A DNA stretch of 47,411 nt, taken from positions 68,461 to 115,871 of the forward strand of contig NZ_VDMP01000014.1 in assembly GCF_006335005.1 (NCBI RefSeq), written 5' to 3'. Under the pieces are notes generated by a model. It did no database searches. It saw only the letters and a list, made by a program, of their open reading frames with translations, and had not been told where the DNA came from. Made by a program: the position numbers and the translations under genes. The stretch is from Nocardioides albidus. Its GTDB lineage: Bacteria; Actinomycetota; Actinomycetes; Propionibacteriales; Nocardioidaceae. This document shows, one piece after another, positions 8,453 through 19,477 of the stretch. Position 1 is the first letter of the stretch. Each line of letters starts with the position of its first letter.

Positions 8453-8458
8453 AGGTTA
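8453..8458 (-). promoter_or_regulatory. Candidate leaderless -10 box of pyrE
   Basis: TAACCT on the reverse strand ends 6 nt before the GTG start of pyrE. It is 2 bp from the -10 box of the divergent aminotransferase, so the two polymerases would compete for the same DNA. Confidence 0.6.
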
Positions 8459-8460
8459 TC

Positions 8461-8466
8461 TATCGT
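8461..8466 (+). promoter_or_regulatory. Candidate leaderless -10 box of the aminotransferase gene
   Basis: TATCGT ends 7 nt before ATG 8474, with no Shine-Dalgarno between. It abuts the opposing pyrE box. Confidence 0.6.
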
Positions 8467-8473
8467 CGTCCCC

Positions 8474-9646
8474 ATGTCCCCTGCAGCCCGACGCGTCGCC
8501 GGCATGGGTGCGACCATCTTCGCCGAGATGTCCGCCCTCGCCGTCCGCACCGGCGCGGTCAACCTCGGCCAGGGATTCCCCGACACCGACGGACCGCCCG
8601 AGATCATCGACGCGGCCGTCGCGGCCCTGCGGGGCGGTGCCAACCAGTACGCGCCGGGGCCCGGCGTCCCCGCTCTGCGCCAGGCCATCGCCCGCCATCA
8701 GCAGCGGCGCTACGGCATCGACCTCGACCCCGACCGCGAGGTGGTCGTCACCACCGGCTGCACCGAGGCGATCGCCGGGGCCCTCCTCGGGCTGGTCGAC
8801 CCGGGCGACGAGGTCGTGGTGCTCGAGCCGTACTACGACTCCTACACCGCGATGATCGACTTCGCCGGCGGCGTACGACGCCCGGTCACCCTGCGAGCGC
8901 CGGAGTTCCGTCTCGACCCGGCCGAGCTCGAGGCCGCCGTCTCTCCGCGGACGAAGCTGATCCTGCTCAACACCCCGCACAACCCGACCGGCCGGGTGCT
9001 CGACGCCGCCGAGCTCGCCGCGGTGGCCCGGGTCGCGATCGAGCACGACCTGATCGTCGTGACCGACGAGGTCTACGAGCACCTCACCTTCGACGGGCGC
9101 CGACACGTCCCGATCTCCACGCTGCCCGGGATGGCCGAGCGCACCTTGACCCTGTCCAGCGCCGGCAAGTCGTGGTCGGTGACCGGGTGGAAGGTCGGTT
9201 GGGCCACCGGTCCGGCGGAGCTGGTCGCCGCCGTCACAGCGGCCAAGCAGTGGCTGACCTTCACGTCCGGATCGCCGCTGCAGCCGGCCGTCGCCGCCGC
9301 GCTCGACACCGGCGACGGGTTCCCCACCGCCGTGGCCCGCGACCTCCAGGCGCAGCGCGACCAGCTCGTCGCGGGGCTGCGGGCCGCCGGGCTGACCACC
9401 TATCTGCCGGAGGGGACCTACTTCGCCACCACCGACGTCAGTGGGCTCGGCTGGGCCAGCGGCGGCGACTTCTGTCGCGCCCTGCCCGAGCGGGCCGGAG
9501 TCGTGGCGATCCCGTCGGAGGTCTTCTACGACGACCCGGACGCGCCGGGCAGCGGCCGCCATCTCGTCCGCTGGGCGTTCTGCAAGCGACCGGACGTCAT
9601 CGCCGAGGCGGTCCGCCGGCTCGGCGACGCCGACCTGCGCGCCTGA
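8474..9646 (+). CDS. Class I/II PLP-dependent aminotransferase (DapC/kynurenine-aminotransferase-like)
   Basis: 390 residues. Fold-type I aminotransferase: VNLGQGFPDTDGPPEI (substrate-binding loop), TTGCTEAIAGAL (PLP phosphate region), NTPHNPTGRVL (PLP ring), VTDEVYEHLTF (aspartate and tyrosine to PLP), SSAGKSWSVTGWKVGW (Schiff-base lysine) and the carboxylate-binding arginine in HLVRWAFCK. The NLGQGFPD/GANQY layout is that of the N-succinyldiaminopimelate aminotransferase (DapC)/cysteine-S-conjugate lyase/kynurenine aminotransferase group. In actinobacteria close relatives are often annotated DapC, but no other lysine genes are nearby, so the substrate is uncertain. Confidence 0.87.
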   Translation: MSPAARRVAGMGATIFAEMSALAVRTGAVNLGQGFPDTDGPPEIIDAAVAALRGGANQYAPGPGVPALRQAIARHQQRRYGIDLDPDREVVVTTGCTEAIAGALLGLVDPGDEVVVLEPYYDSYTAMIDFAGGVRRPVTLRAPEFRLDPAELEAAVSPRTKLILLNTPHNPTGRVLDAAELAAVARVAIEHDLIVVTDEVYEHLTFDGRRHVPISTLPGMAERTLTLSSAGKSWSVTGWKVGWATGPAELVAAVTAAKQWLTFTSGSPLQPAVAAALDTGDGFPTAVARDLQAQRDQLVAGLRAAGLTTYLPEGTYFATTDVSGLGWASGGDFCRALPERAGVVAIPSEVFYDDPDAPGSGRHLVRWAFCKRPDVIAEAVRRLGDADLRA

Positions 9647-9647
9647 G

Positions 9648-9665
9648 CCGCCCCCCGAGGGGCGG
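9648..9665. terminator. Hairpin between convergent genes
   Basis: A 7-bp perfect G+C stem CCGCCCC/GGGGCGG with a CCGA loop fills the 19-bp gap between the aminotransferase stop and the stop of the membrane-protein gene. It has no U-tract, as usual in this group, and could serve both strands. Confidence 0.6.
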
Positions 9666-10712
9666 TCAGCGGCCGGCGTACCAGCGCCCCACCTCGGGGC
9701 GCAGCAGCAGGCTGGTCGTGCCGGCGAGCGCGACCACGATCAGGACCAGCGGCCAGGCGCCGATCGCCAGGAAGAGCGACAGGACCGCGCCGCTCCCGGC
9801 GCCGATGGCGAGCACGATCCGGGCCCAGTTCTGGCCGACGAAGGCGAGCGCGGCCAGGACGATGCCGCCGAGCGCGCAGGCCGCGACGCCGGCGACGATG
9901 AGGTAGATGCCGGCGACGAGGTCCCGCTCGGTGACCTGGGATGTGTCCAGCCACGCCGGCTGGTCCTTCATGACGTCGGCGAACAGCTGCTCGCTGTGGG
10001 CGTTGGCCCAAGCGGCGAACGCGGCCACGAGGAGCACCACCACGACCGCCACCACGCAGGTGATCGCGCAGGCGGCGACCAGCGCCGGCGGCCGGGCCCC
10101 GACCGCGGGACGGTCCGGGGCGCGCGGCGCCACGGGGGACGGTACGACGGGACGCGGGCCGGGCGGCATCTGCTGCTGCGACGCCGGCGGCGCGGGGAGG
10201 GCCGGCCGCTCGGAGGGTGCCGGGGGCGCCGGCGGCCGCAGCGCGGCGAGGCGCGCCGCGCGACGCTCCTCGTAGCGCTGGACCCAGGGCCGGCCGGCGT
10301 ACCAATCGCGCGTGGGCTGGAGCCAGAGCAGCACGATCCCGGCGAGCACCATCGGCGCGAGGAGACCTCCGGCCGCGAGCCCCCCGACGAAGAGCAGCGG
10401 CGCGAGCAGGGTCAACGCGATCCGCGCGCTCGTCGAGCGCTGGAAGACCTGCACACCGAGGATGGCCGACGCCGTCGCCGCGCCGGCGCCGAGCAGACAC
10501 AGGACCCGGATCATCGAGGCGAGTCCGTCGACGCTCATCCCGAGGTCCGAGGTCATCGGGTCGGCGAGGACCTGCTGCAGCTCCTCCTGCACCTCGAGGG
10601 TGTGCAGCGTCGAGATCCGCTGCCACGCGGCGAGGACGACGAACACCGATCCGCCGATGATCAGCCCCCCGGCCAGGGTCGCCTGTCCCGGTCGGGGCTG
10701 CTGCTCGCTCAT
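9666..10712 (-). CDS. Membrane protein of unknown function with internal duplication
   Basis: 348 residues with two four-helix halves separated by a long Pro/Ala-rich cytoplasmic linker (residues about 155-215). Each half ends in the same way: helices after an ARI motif (TSARIALTLL in the first, NWARIVLAIG in the second), then LLWLQPTRDWYAGR versus LLLRPEVGRWYAGR. Each half also has an extracellular loop between helices 1 and 2 with acidic residues. This looks like duplication and fusion of a smaller 4-TM unit. I do not recognise the function. Start ATG 10712; the clpB stop is 54 nt upstream, so it may be read from the clpB transcript. Confidence 0.75.
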   Translation of the reverse strand: MSEQQPRPGQATLAGGLIIGGSVFVVLAAWQRISTLHTLEVQEELQQVLADPMTSDLGMSVDGLASMIRVLCLLGAGAATASAILGVQVFQRSTSARIALTLLAPLLFVGGLAAGGLLAPMVLAGIVLLWLQPTRDWYAGRPWVQRYEERRAARLAALRPPAPPAPSERPALPAPPASQQQMPPGPRPVVPSPVAPRAPDRPAVGARPPALVAACAITCVVAVVVVLLVAAFAAWANAHSEQLFADVMKDQPAWLDTSQVTERDLVAGIYLIVAGVAACALGGIVLAALAFVGQNWARIVLAIGAGSGAVLSLFLAIGAWPLVLIVVALAGTTSLLLRPEVGRWYAGR

Positions 10713-10765
10713 GGCCCCATTCCACCAGACGCACCATCCGTCACACCGGACGGGCAGTTCTACGC

Positions 10766-13366
<2,601 letters not shown>

Positions 13367-13439
13367 GGAGCGGCTCCTCGAGAGTTGGCTGGGTTCATCT
13401 TGGCCGGATCCCCCGGCCCTCACCAGGGCAACAGCACGA

Positions 13440-13464
13440 AAGTTGAGTCTGTTCCGCTCAACTT
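13440..13464. promoter_or_regulatory. HAIR operator upstream of clpB (HspR site)
   Basis: AAGTTGAG and CTCAACTT form perfect 8-bp arms around 9 bp, matching the HspR-associated inverted repeat CTTGAGT-N7-ACTCAAG (here GTTGAGT-N7-GCTCAAC). It is 75 bp upstream of the clpB start. hspR itself is encoded in this window. Confidence 0.85.
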
Positions 13465-13512
13465 CGACAATTTCCACGGGCGAGCATCACTCCGCAGAGG
13501 CCCTCAAACCCG

Positions 13513-13632
13513 CGAGCGAAGCGCGCGGGGTCTGATCGAGGAACCGCGAGCGAAGCGAGCCTGGTTCCTCGAAACGAAGGGGCAGCGCGAGCGAAGCGAG
13601 CACGACGCCTCTTCCCGTCGCGCAGCGACGGG
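13513..13632. repeat. Cluster of CGAGCGAAGCGAG-type intergenic stem-loops (copy C)
   Basis: Part of the 472-bp gap between clpB and the XRE gene. Three successive hairpins: one around CCGCGAGCGAAGCGCGCGG (13511-13530), one with arms GAGGAACC (13538-13545) and GGTTCCTC (13563-13570), and one with arms CCCGTCGC (13614-13621) and GCGACGGG (13625-13632). The motif GCGAGCGAAGCG recurs three times. The middle unit is clearly related to two copies near dnaK (22125 and 22371). Apart from this, the HAIR site and the weak operator near 13765, I see nothing gene-like in the gap. Confidence 0.75.
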
Positions 13633-13764
13633 GTCGCCGCAGCGACGGAGACGATCGGTCGGCCCGGGCCGCCCTCCTGGTCCCCGGAGCAGGACACGAC
13701 CCCACATCGTGCTGGCCTCGGGGCCGACCGCGTCAGGGGAACAAGATGGCACGACCGGTGTCCT

Positions 13765-13802
13765 CGAAAGCGATTGTTTCGGACCCGATCCGTGCTGAAA
13801 CA
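13765..13802. promoter_or_regulatory. Possible operator of the XRE regulator gene
   Basis: Two overlapping inverted repeats precede the gene: CGAAA (13765)/TTTCG (13781) and TGTTTC (13775)/GAAACA (13802). AT-richer than the surroundings and 37 bp or more before the GTG, they could be an autoregulatory site; arms are short, so this is tentative. Confidence 0.3.
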
Positions 13803-13838
13803 GTGTCCGCCGCCCGCTCTCGCGGGCACGATGGGTCC

Positions 13839-15332
13839 GTGGCTCGGCACACCGATGAGATCGACGACTCCACGCCCCTGGCCGGGTCGCGGATCGACGT
13901 CGGCGCGCGGATCGGGTGGCTGCTGCGCACCAGCCGGGTCGCGGCCGGGGTGCCGCTGCGCGAGCTCGCCGCGCGGGCCGGGGACGGCGACCGGCTCTCC
14001 GCGGCCACCCTGTCGCGGGTGGAGACCACCGGCCGGCGCAGCGGCACCGTGGTCGCGGCGTACGAGCAGGCGCTCGGCCTGCCCCACGCGCACCTGCGGG
14101 CGCCGATCGACGTGCTGTGCCGGACGTTCTCCTATGCGCCCGCCGACACCGACCCCTATGTCCCCGAGCCGACGCTGGCCGGCTTCACGCGCGCGGTGGA
14201 CGCGGTCCAGGCGGAGAGCCCGAGCGCCCAGGACTGGCTCTGCTTCGCCGAATACCACGTGCTCACGCCGTTCGGCCTGCCGGCGGACACCATCCGCCCC
14301 CTCGTCGTACGCCTCGTCGGAGAGGTCGGCCGCGCCGCCGGGCTGGCCTACCAGTTGCGCTACGAGGCGCTGAGCAAGCTGCGCTGCAGCCCGTACGCCG
14401 ACGTGGTCGCCGAGGTGATCGTGGAGGAGGTCTCCCGACCCGGCATGCAGCGGCCCGCCGACCTGCTCAGCGCGATCACGGAGCTCCCGACGCCCGAGCT
14501 CATCGCCTGGTGCGGGGAGCTGCTCGCCCACGAGTCGTGGGTCGTCGCGCGCGCCGGCTGCCTCGGCATCCAGAACATGCGCAGCGTCGGGGGTCTGCGT
14601 CGCGCGGACTGGCTGCCCCTCGTGCCCGTCTACGCCGCGGCGTGCGACGCGGCCGCGGGCGACCCGCTGCGCGAGCCGATCCTGAGCGCGACCCTGGCCG
14701 GCTGCCCGCCGGAGTTCCGCACGGCGGTGCGCGCACTCCTCCACACCGAGCTGCCCGAGCCGCGGCGTGCGAGTGCGTGGAGCCGCAACCGGCGCAACCG
14801 GCACTACACCCACGCCGCCGAGCTCGCGGCGGAGATCACCGGGACCAGCGCCGGGGAGACGATGCTGACGCGGCTGCTCTTCGAGGTCCTCTACGACTTC
14901 CGGGCCACCTATGTGGTGACGTCGTCCTTCCTGCTCGTCGCCTCCCCCTTCGCCGACGGCGTGCGCGAGGTCATCTGTCGCTCCGCCCTGCACGGACCCG
15001 ACAAGATCACCCGGCACGGCGCGGCGTTCGCGTTCGCCAACCTGATGATCCCGTTCGAGACGGCCGATCCGGCGCCCTGGCTGGCCTCCGCCGATCCGGT
15101 CCTGCGCGGCGCGGGACTCGACATCTGCGCCTTCGCCGGCGTCCCGCTCGACAGGGACCTGCTGCGCGACCTCGTGGTCCGCGAGGACCAGGTCGGCTAC
15201 GAGGCGATGTTCGCGGCCGGCATGGCCCAGCAGCCGGAGCTGACCGAGCTCGCCTCGGCGCCGGACCTGCCCGCCGGCGTACGCGAGGCGGCTCGGTGGT
15301 GGCTGGCCGCGGGCGGGCGCATCATCACCTGA
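13839..15332 (+). CDS. XRE-type helix-turn-helix transcriptional regulator with large helical C-terminal domain
   Basis: About 497 residues if it starts at GTG 13839. Residues about 15-75 form a Cro/C1-type HTH: RIGWLLRTSRVAAGVPLREL, then SAATLSRVETTGRR and VVAAYEQALGL. The remaining 400 residues are soluble and alpha-helical, with repeated Ala/Leu pairs that look like a HEAT/TPR-like solenoid and several conserved cysteines; no enzyme motif is visible. This architecture occurs in actinobacterial regulators of unknown signal. A start at 13746 would add 31 unstructured residues; a CACGAT box 6 nt before 13839 favours the shorter form. Convergent with the Abi-alpha gene, 22 bp apart. Confidence 0.75.
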   Translation: MARHTDEIDDSTPLAGSRIDVGARIGWLLRTSRVAAGVPLRELAARAGDGDRLSAATLSRVETTGRRSGTVVAAYEQALGLPHAHLRAPIDVLCRTFSYAPADTDPYVPEPTLAGFTRAVDAVQAESPSAQDWLCFAEYHVLTPFGLPADTIRPLVVRLVGEVGRAAGLAYQLRYEALSKLRCSPYADVVAEVIVEEVSRPGMQRPADLLSAITELPTPELIAWCGELLAHESWVVARAGCLGIQNMRSVGGLRRADWLPLVPVYAAACDAAAGDPLREPILSATLAGCPPEFRTAVRALLHTELPEPRRASAWSRNRRNRHYTHAAELAAEITGTSAGETMLTRLLFEVLYDFRATYVVTSSFLLVASPFADGVREVICRSALHGPDKITRHGAAFAFANLMIPFETADPAPWLASADPVLRGAGLDICAFAGVPLDRDLLRDLVVREDQVGYEAMFAAGMAQQPELTELASAPDLPAGVREAARWWLAAGGRIIT

Positions 15333-15354
15333 CCCACCTGATGGCCGGGTACAC

Positions 15355-16272
15355 CTAGGGGGTGTCGAGGTCCGGCGGCGTCTCGTGCTCGGGCAGGTCG
15401 ACGCTCGTCGCCGTCAGCTCGTCGACCAGGGCGAGCTTGCAGAACTCCTCGCCGAACGGGGTGAGGTGGATGCTGCGCCGCACGACCTTGGCGAACTTCA
15501 CGGAGTGCAGCGCCGCGAGCACGTCGGGCTGGGCCTCGAGCACCTGATACTCCAGGTGCTCGCGCACCGGCTCCCGGGAGAACCAGACGAGGCCGAGGCG
15601 GAACAGGTTGTTGAGGTACGACGGCACCTGCTCGAGATAGCGCAGCCCGGCCCGCGGCCCGACCATGTTGAGCCCGGGCGCGATGAGCTGGCTGCTGACC
15701 ATCCCGATCGGGCCGCCCGTGCGCACGTCGACGGAGGGCTGGGGGCCCTCGCGCAGCAGCATCACGAGGATCCGGGCCTCGTCGGGGGCGAGCTCGTCGA
15801 GGATCCGGTCGAAGGCGGGGTGGCGGTCGTCGGTGCTCCACACGTCGCGGGAGCGCTCGAGCAGCTCGTTGCCGCGCTCACGCAGCGACTGGGGCCGCGA
15901 GGCGATCACGTGGCCGTCGACCACCGGGGTGGCGGCGACCTCGCGGGGACGCTCCGCGCCGGCGCCGAGGGACTCGCCGGCCCGCATCAGGGCGGTGGCC
16001 ACGGGCACCCCGCCGGACACCTGCTTGGCGACCTCGCCGAGCGCGCCGACGTACGAGCCGACGTCGCGGATGAGGGAGGCCGCCTCGTCGCGGCTGGTGA
16101 CGGCGCGGCCGACCCGCATCCAGTTCCGGGTGGTCGCGCGCACGCCCCAGCCGGCGGTGTGCAGCGCGGCGGAGCCCGCCACGCGGGCCAGGCCGGGCAG
16201 GGACTCGGCGACCGCCGGGCCGGGCAGCGCGGGCAGCCGGGGCAGGCCGTCCTTGTCGAGGTCCTCAGTCAT
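15355..16272 (-). CDS. Abi-alpha / DUF4393 family protein
   Basis: 305 residues. The C-terminal part carries the DUF4393 pattern: LDELAPDEARILVMLLREGP, then GPIGMVSSQLIAPGLNMVG, YLNNLFRLGLVWFSREPV and a final helical segment with LTPFGEEFCKLAL. The family is named after an abortive-infection protein, but most members, including chromosomal actinobacterial ones, are uncharacterised and no phage-related neighbour is present here. The N-terminal half is Ala/Arg-rich with a weakly hydrophobic helix (AALHTAGWGVRATT) and could be membrane associated. ATG 16272 has GGAG 5 nt upstream. It follows the DUF445 gene by 38 nt on the same strand and is likely its operon partner. Confidence 0.7.
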   Translation of the reverse strand: MTEDLDKDGLPRLPALPGPAVAESLPGLARVAGSAALHTAGWGVRATTRNWMRVGRAVTSRDEAASLIRDVGSYVGALGEVAKQVSGGVPVATALMRAGESLGAGAERPREVAATPVVDGHVIASRPQSLRERGNELLERSRDVWSTDDRHPAFDRILDELAPDEARILVMLLREGPQPSVDVRTGGPIGMVSSQLIAPGLNMVGPRAGLRYLEQVPSYLNNLFRLGLVWFSREPVREHLEYQVLEAQPDVLAALHSVKFAKVVRRSIHLTPFGEEFCKLALVDELTATSVDLPEHETPPDLDTP

Positions 16273-16310
16273 CGTGCTCCGTCGTCTCCATCACGTCTGC
16301 CTTCCGGGGA

Positions 16311-17645
16311 TCACGCCGGGGGGAACCCGGGGATCCAGTGCCAGTTGAAGATGCCGAGGTGGAGGAGACCGCCGGCAGCACCCATGATCGCGCCGTGGGC
16401 GTAGAGCATCCACTCGTCCTCCTTGATCGCCGAGCGCATCATCTCCACGAAGTCCTTGGGCGGGAGCTCCTTGGTGCGCCGGGCGATGAGCACACGGATC
16501 TTCTCCGACTGCTGGCGACTGAACTCCGCGTCGCGGAACGGGGTGATGGTGCGTCCCACCGCCTCCTGCGCGAACGAGTCCTTGATGCTGTCGTAGCGTC
16601 GTCCGCCCATCGCGACGTTGACCGCGCCGCGCAGCGGGCCGGCGGCCTTGTCGATCGCGGGGCGCATGGCGGTGGCGATCATCTGCCGGGTGCGGTCGCC
16701 GCGCGGGCCGTCCATGAGGAAGTCGCCGATGCGCTCGAGGGTGATGACGTCGTCGGCGATGATCCGCGCGTAGACCTCGGCGCACTCGTCCTGGCGGCGC
16801 AGGAACAGGCCCTGCACCTTGATGCCGAGGATCCGCTTCGCCTCCGGCGGGTCGAAGATCAGCCACATGCCGAGCAGGTTGGTGATCCACCCGACCACGA
16901 CGCCGAGCAGGGGCAGCAGCCACTCCTGGTGCCAGGTCTGGTCGATGATCGCGACCGGGATGCCGAGGAGGAAGCCGAAGATGAACCCGAAGGCGACCAT
17001 CAGGTTGAGCTCGCGCTGGCCGACGTCCTTGAAGACCTTGACGACCAGCTCGGGGTTCTTGCGGAAGTGGTCGATGACCATGATCTTCGGGTCGAGCAGC
17101 TGGTTGATGTGGACGCCGATCTCGTCGGTGATCGTCTTCACGACCCCCGGGAGCTGGGCCTGGACCCGGTCGATGACGGCCTGGCGCACCGGGCGCGGCA
17201 GGTCGCGCCACAGGCGCGGGTGCTCGCGCATCATGACCTCGTCGACCAGGGCCGGCAGGTCCGGGCGGAAGACCGCGACGATGTGCTCGGCGATCTGGTC
17301 GGGCTCGAGCTGGGCGTAGAACTCGGCGGGCGTGCCGAGCTTCGCGATCACCTTGTCGACCGCGATGCTGCCCATCTTGGCGGCGCGGGCGGGGACGATG
17401 CCCTGCCAGCCGAGGCCGCCCTCCATCCAGCCGGGCACCTCCTGCAGCTTGCGCGGGAGCACGCCGGCCACCTCGCGCAGTCCGGGGATCCGGACGCCGT
17501 GGAAGTTGATCGGCTTGAAGAGCATCCACAGGCCCGACCAGTTGATCAGCCAGCCGACGATGCCGGTGAAGAACGGGATCGAGACGAAGGCGAACCAGTG
17601 GACCTGGTCGGCCCACTCCGTGAGCCCGTCCAGCACAGCGTCCAC
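16311..17645 (-). CDS. DUF445 family membrane protein
   Basis: 444 residues. Two copies of the DUF445 membrane signature: an N-terminal GIVGWLINWSGLWMLFKP with the adjacent RIPGLREVAGVLPRKLQ, and a second VVVGWITNLLGMWLIFDPP followed by GLFLRRQDE. Between them lies a soluble helical region with a hydrophobic hairpin (LMVAFGFIFGFLLGIPVAII). The C-terminus has another hydrophobic segment (GAIMGAAGGLLHLGIFNW). The family (YheB-like) is membrane-bound and of unknown function. GTG 17645 is preferred over TTG 17651 because GAGAGG lies 6 nt before the GTG. Head of a two-gene unit with the DUF4393 gene. Confidence 0.85.
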   Translation of the reverse strand: MDAVLDGLTEWADQVHWFAFVSIPFFTGIVGWLINWSGLWMLFKPINFHGVRIPGLREVAGVLPRKLQEVPGWMEGGLGWQGIVPARAAKMGSIAVDKVIAKLGTPAEFYAQLEPDQIAEHIVAVFRPDLPALVDEVMMREHPRLWRDLPRPVRQAVIDRVQAQLPGVVKTITDEIGVHINQLLDPKIMVIDHFRKNPELVVKVFKDVGQRELNLMVAFGFIFGFLLGIPVAIIDQTWHQEWLLPLLGVVVGWITNLLGMWLIFDPPEAKRILGIKVQGLFLRRQDECAEVYARIIADDVITLERIGDFLMDGPRGDRTRQMIATAMRPAIDKAAGPLRGAVNVAMGGRRYDSIKDSFAQEAVGRTITPFRDAEFSRQQSEKIRVLIARRTKELPPKDFVEMMRSAIKEDEWMLYAHGAIMGAAGGLLHLGIFNWHWIPGFPPA

Positions 17646-17807
17646 GCGCAACCTCTCGTCCTGTGGGTCCCGGCCGTGCCCCCATGCACCGCCGGACCCG
17701 ACGGGTGGAGGTTAACGCCTGTGAAGCTCCCTGTAGTGGTAACCGGCACCGGGATCTCAGGTCACGGTGTCACAGGAACTCGGGAGCCGTCCCGGTGAGG
17801 GTCGAGG

Positions 17808-18239
17808 TCAGGGGTTGCGCCGCCACACGACGAGGGACTGGCCGACCGGATGGACGGGCAGGGCCGGAAGGTTGCTGCGGGGTACGGCGGGACGGGCCGA
17901 TGCCGCCTCGCGCAGCGCCTCGCGGGTCGCCTCGAGCTCGGCGACCAGCTCGGCGTTGCGCACGCGCAGGGCGGTGACCGCGTTCTCGAGGTCGAGGATG
18001 CGCTTGACGCCCTCGATCCCGATGCCCGCGGCGGTGAGCCGGGCGATCTCGCGCAGCCGCTCGATGTCGCGGTAGGAGTAGCGCCGGCCGCCGCCGCCGG
18101 TGCGGCCGGGCGTGATCAGGCCCACCCGCTCGTAGGTCCGCAGCGTCTGCGGGTGCAGGCCGCTCAGCTGCGCTGCCACGCTGATGACATAGACCGCGTC
18201 CTCCGCGCCCGGAGGACCCTGCGGCGCGCGGGCAGCCAT
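17808..18239 (-). CDS. hspR: Heat-shock repressor HspR (MerR family)
   Basis: 143 residues. MerR-type winged helix: YVISVAAQLSGLHPQTLRTY (helix-turn-helix), ERVGLITPGRTGGGGRRYSY (wing) and DIERLREIARLTAAGIGIEG, then a coiled-coil segment (LENAVTALRVRNAELVAELE) and a Pro-rich tail. HspR represses the dnaK operon and clpB by binding HAIR sites and uses DnaK as co-repressor in Streptomyces and mycobacteria. Its ATG overlaps the last base of the dnaJ stop codon (TGATG), indicating translational coupling. Both predicted targets carry HAIR elements in this window, so the circuit is complete here. Confidence 0.93.
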   Translation of the reverse strand: MAARAPQGPPGAEDAVYVISVAAQLSGLHPQTLRTYERVGLITPGRTGGGGRRYSYRDIERLREIARLTAAGIGIEGVKRILDLENAVTALRVRNAELVAELEATREALREAASARPAVPRSNLPALPVHPVGQSLVVWRRNP

Positions 18240-19429
18240 CAGCCGGCCCCGTCGAACAGGCCCGAGCGGAGCCGTGAGTCGTCGGTCGTGGCGGCGTACG
18301 CCTCCAACGCGGCCTTGGCCTCGGGGTCGAGGTGGCCGGGCACCTGCACCTCGACCGTGGCGAGCAGGTCGCCGCGGGTGCCGTCGGGGCGCTCCGCGCC
18401 CTTGCCACGCACCCGGAAGGTCCGCCCGTTGGGCGTGCCCGCGGGGACCTTGAGGGTCACCGGAGCGCCACCGAGCGTGGGCACCTTGATCTCGGCGCCG
18501 AGCGCGAGCTCGGTGAAGGACACAGGCACGTCGACGGTCAGGTGCTCGCCCTTGCGCCCGAAGACGCGGTGGCCGGTGACCTTCACGGTGACGTAGAGGT
18601 CGCCCGAGGGTCCGCCGTTGTCGCCCGGCGCACCCTTGCCGCGCAGCCGGATCCGCTGCCCGTCCTTCACCCCGGCCGGGATCTTGGCCTGGATGGTCCG
18701 GGTCGCCCGGCCCCGGCCGCTCCCGTGGCAGGCGGGGCACGGGTCGTCGTAGACCAGCTGGCGGCCGCCACAGGACGGGCAGGTCTCGTTCATGGAGAAC
18801 GCGCCGCCGACCGAGGCGGTGACGAAGCCGGTGCCCTCGCAGGTCGGGCAGACGTGCGGCTGGGTGCCGGGCTTGCCGCCGGTGCCGTGGCAGGTCGCGC
18901 AGGCCCCGTCGGAGCTCACCCGCAGCGACACCGTCGCGCCGTCGAGGGCCTCGGTGAAGCCGATCGTCGCCGTCGTCTCGAGGTCGGCGCCGCGCGCGGC
19001 CCGCGGGGGTCGGGCCCGGCCTCGGCCGCCGCCTCCGCCGAACAGGTCGCCGAACAGGTCGCCGAAGCCACCCCCGCCGCCCGCACGGTCGCGGAGCAGG
19101 TCCTCGACGTTGACGCCGCCGCCGTACCCGCCGAAGCCACCGCCGCTCCCGAAGCCGGCCCCGGCGGGGAAGCCGCCGCGGCTGAACATCTCGCGCGCCT
19201 GGTCGTACTTCTTGCGCCGCTCGGGGTCCCCGATGACGTCGTACGCCTCGGCGACGGCCTTGAACCGGTCGTGCTTGGCGGTGTCGTCGGGGTGCGAGTC
19301 GGGGTGGTTGGCACGCGCGAGCCTGCGGTAGGCCTTCTTGATCTCGTCCTGGGTCGCGGACTTCGCGACCCCGAGCTCCTTGTAGAAGTCCTTGGTCGCC
19401 CAGTCGGACCGGATCCCGTCGTCACTCAT
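18239..19429 (-). CDS. dnaJ: Chaperone DnaJ (type I Hsp40)
   Basis: 396 residues with all type I parts: J domain (residues about 10-75) with the HPD tripeptide in RANHPDSHPDD, a Gly/Phe-rich linker (GGFPAGAGFGSGGGFGGYGG), a zinc domain with four CxxCxGxG-type repeats (CATCHGTG, CPTCEGTG, CPSCGG, CPACHGSG) and the C-terminal peptide-binding domain. It delivers unfolded substrates to DnaK and stimulates its ATPase. Third gene of the dnaK operon, 48 nt after grpE. The third zinc repeat is shortened (CPSCGGRQ), as is common in this family. Confidence 0.95.
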   Translation of the reverse strand: MSDDGIRSDWATKDFYKELGVAKSATQDEIKKAYRRLARANHPDSHPDDTAKHDRFKAVAEAYDVIGDPERRKKYDQAREMFSRGGFPAGAGFGSGGGFGGYGGGVNVEDLLRDRAGGGGGFGDLFGDLFGGGGGRGRARPPRAARGADLETTATIGFTEALDGATVSLRVSSDGACATCHGTGGKPGTQPHVCPTCEGTGFVTASVGGAFSMNETCPSCGGRQLVYDDPCPACHGSGRGRATRTIQAKIPAGVKDGQRIRLRGKGAPGDNGGPSGDLYVTVKVTGHRVFGRKGEHLTVDVPVSFTELALGAEIKVPTLGGAPVTLKVPAGTPNGRTFRVRGKGAERPDGTRGDLLATVEVQVPGHLDPEAKAALEAYAATTDDSRLRSGLFDGAG

Positions 19430-19477
19430 CGCGCACCTCCCTCCGTCTGCATCTGCCCCAGCGGGGCGTGTGGATCA

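Noticed and set aside
13513..13632. Possible CRISPR array from the repeated GCGAGCGAAGCG motif
   Set aside because: Repeats are short, unevenly spaced and part of stem-loops; no unique equal-length spacers and no cas genes.
15355..16272. Full abortive-infection system
   Set aside because: Family name alone is weak evidence; no partner Abi, toxin or phage gene is nearby, so it is reported only as a lead.
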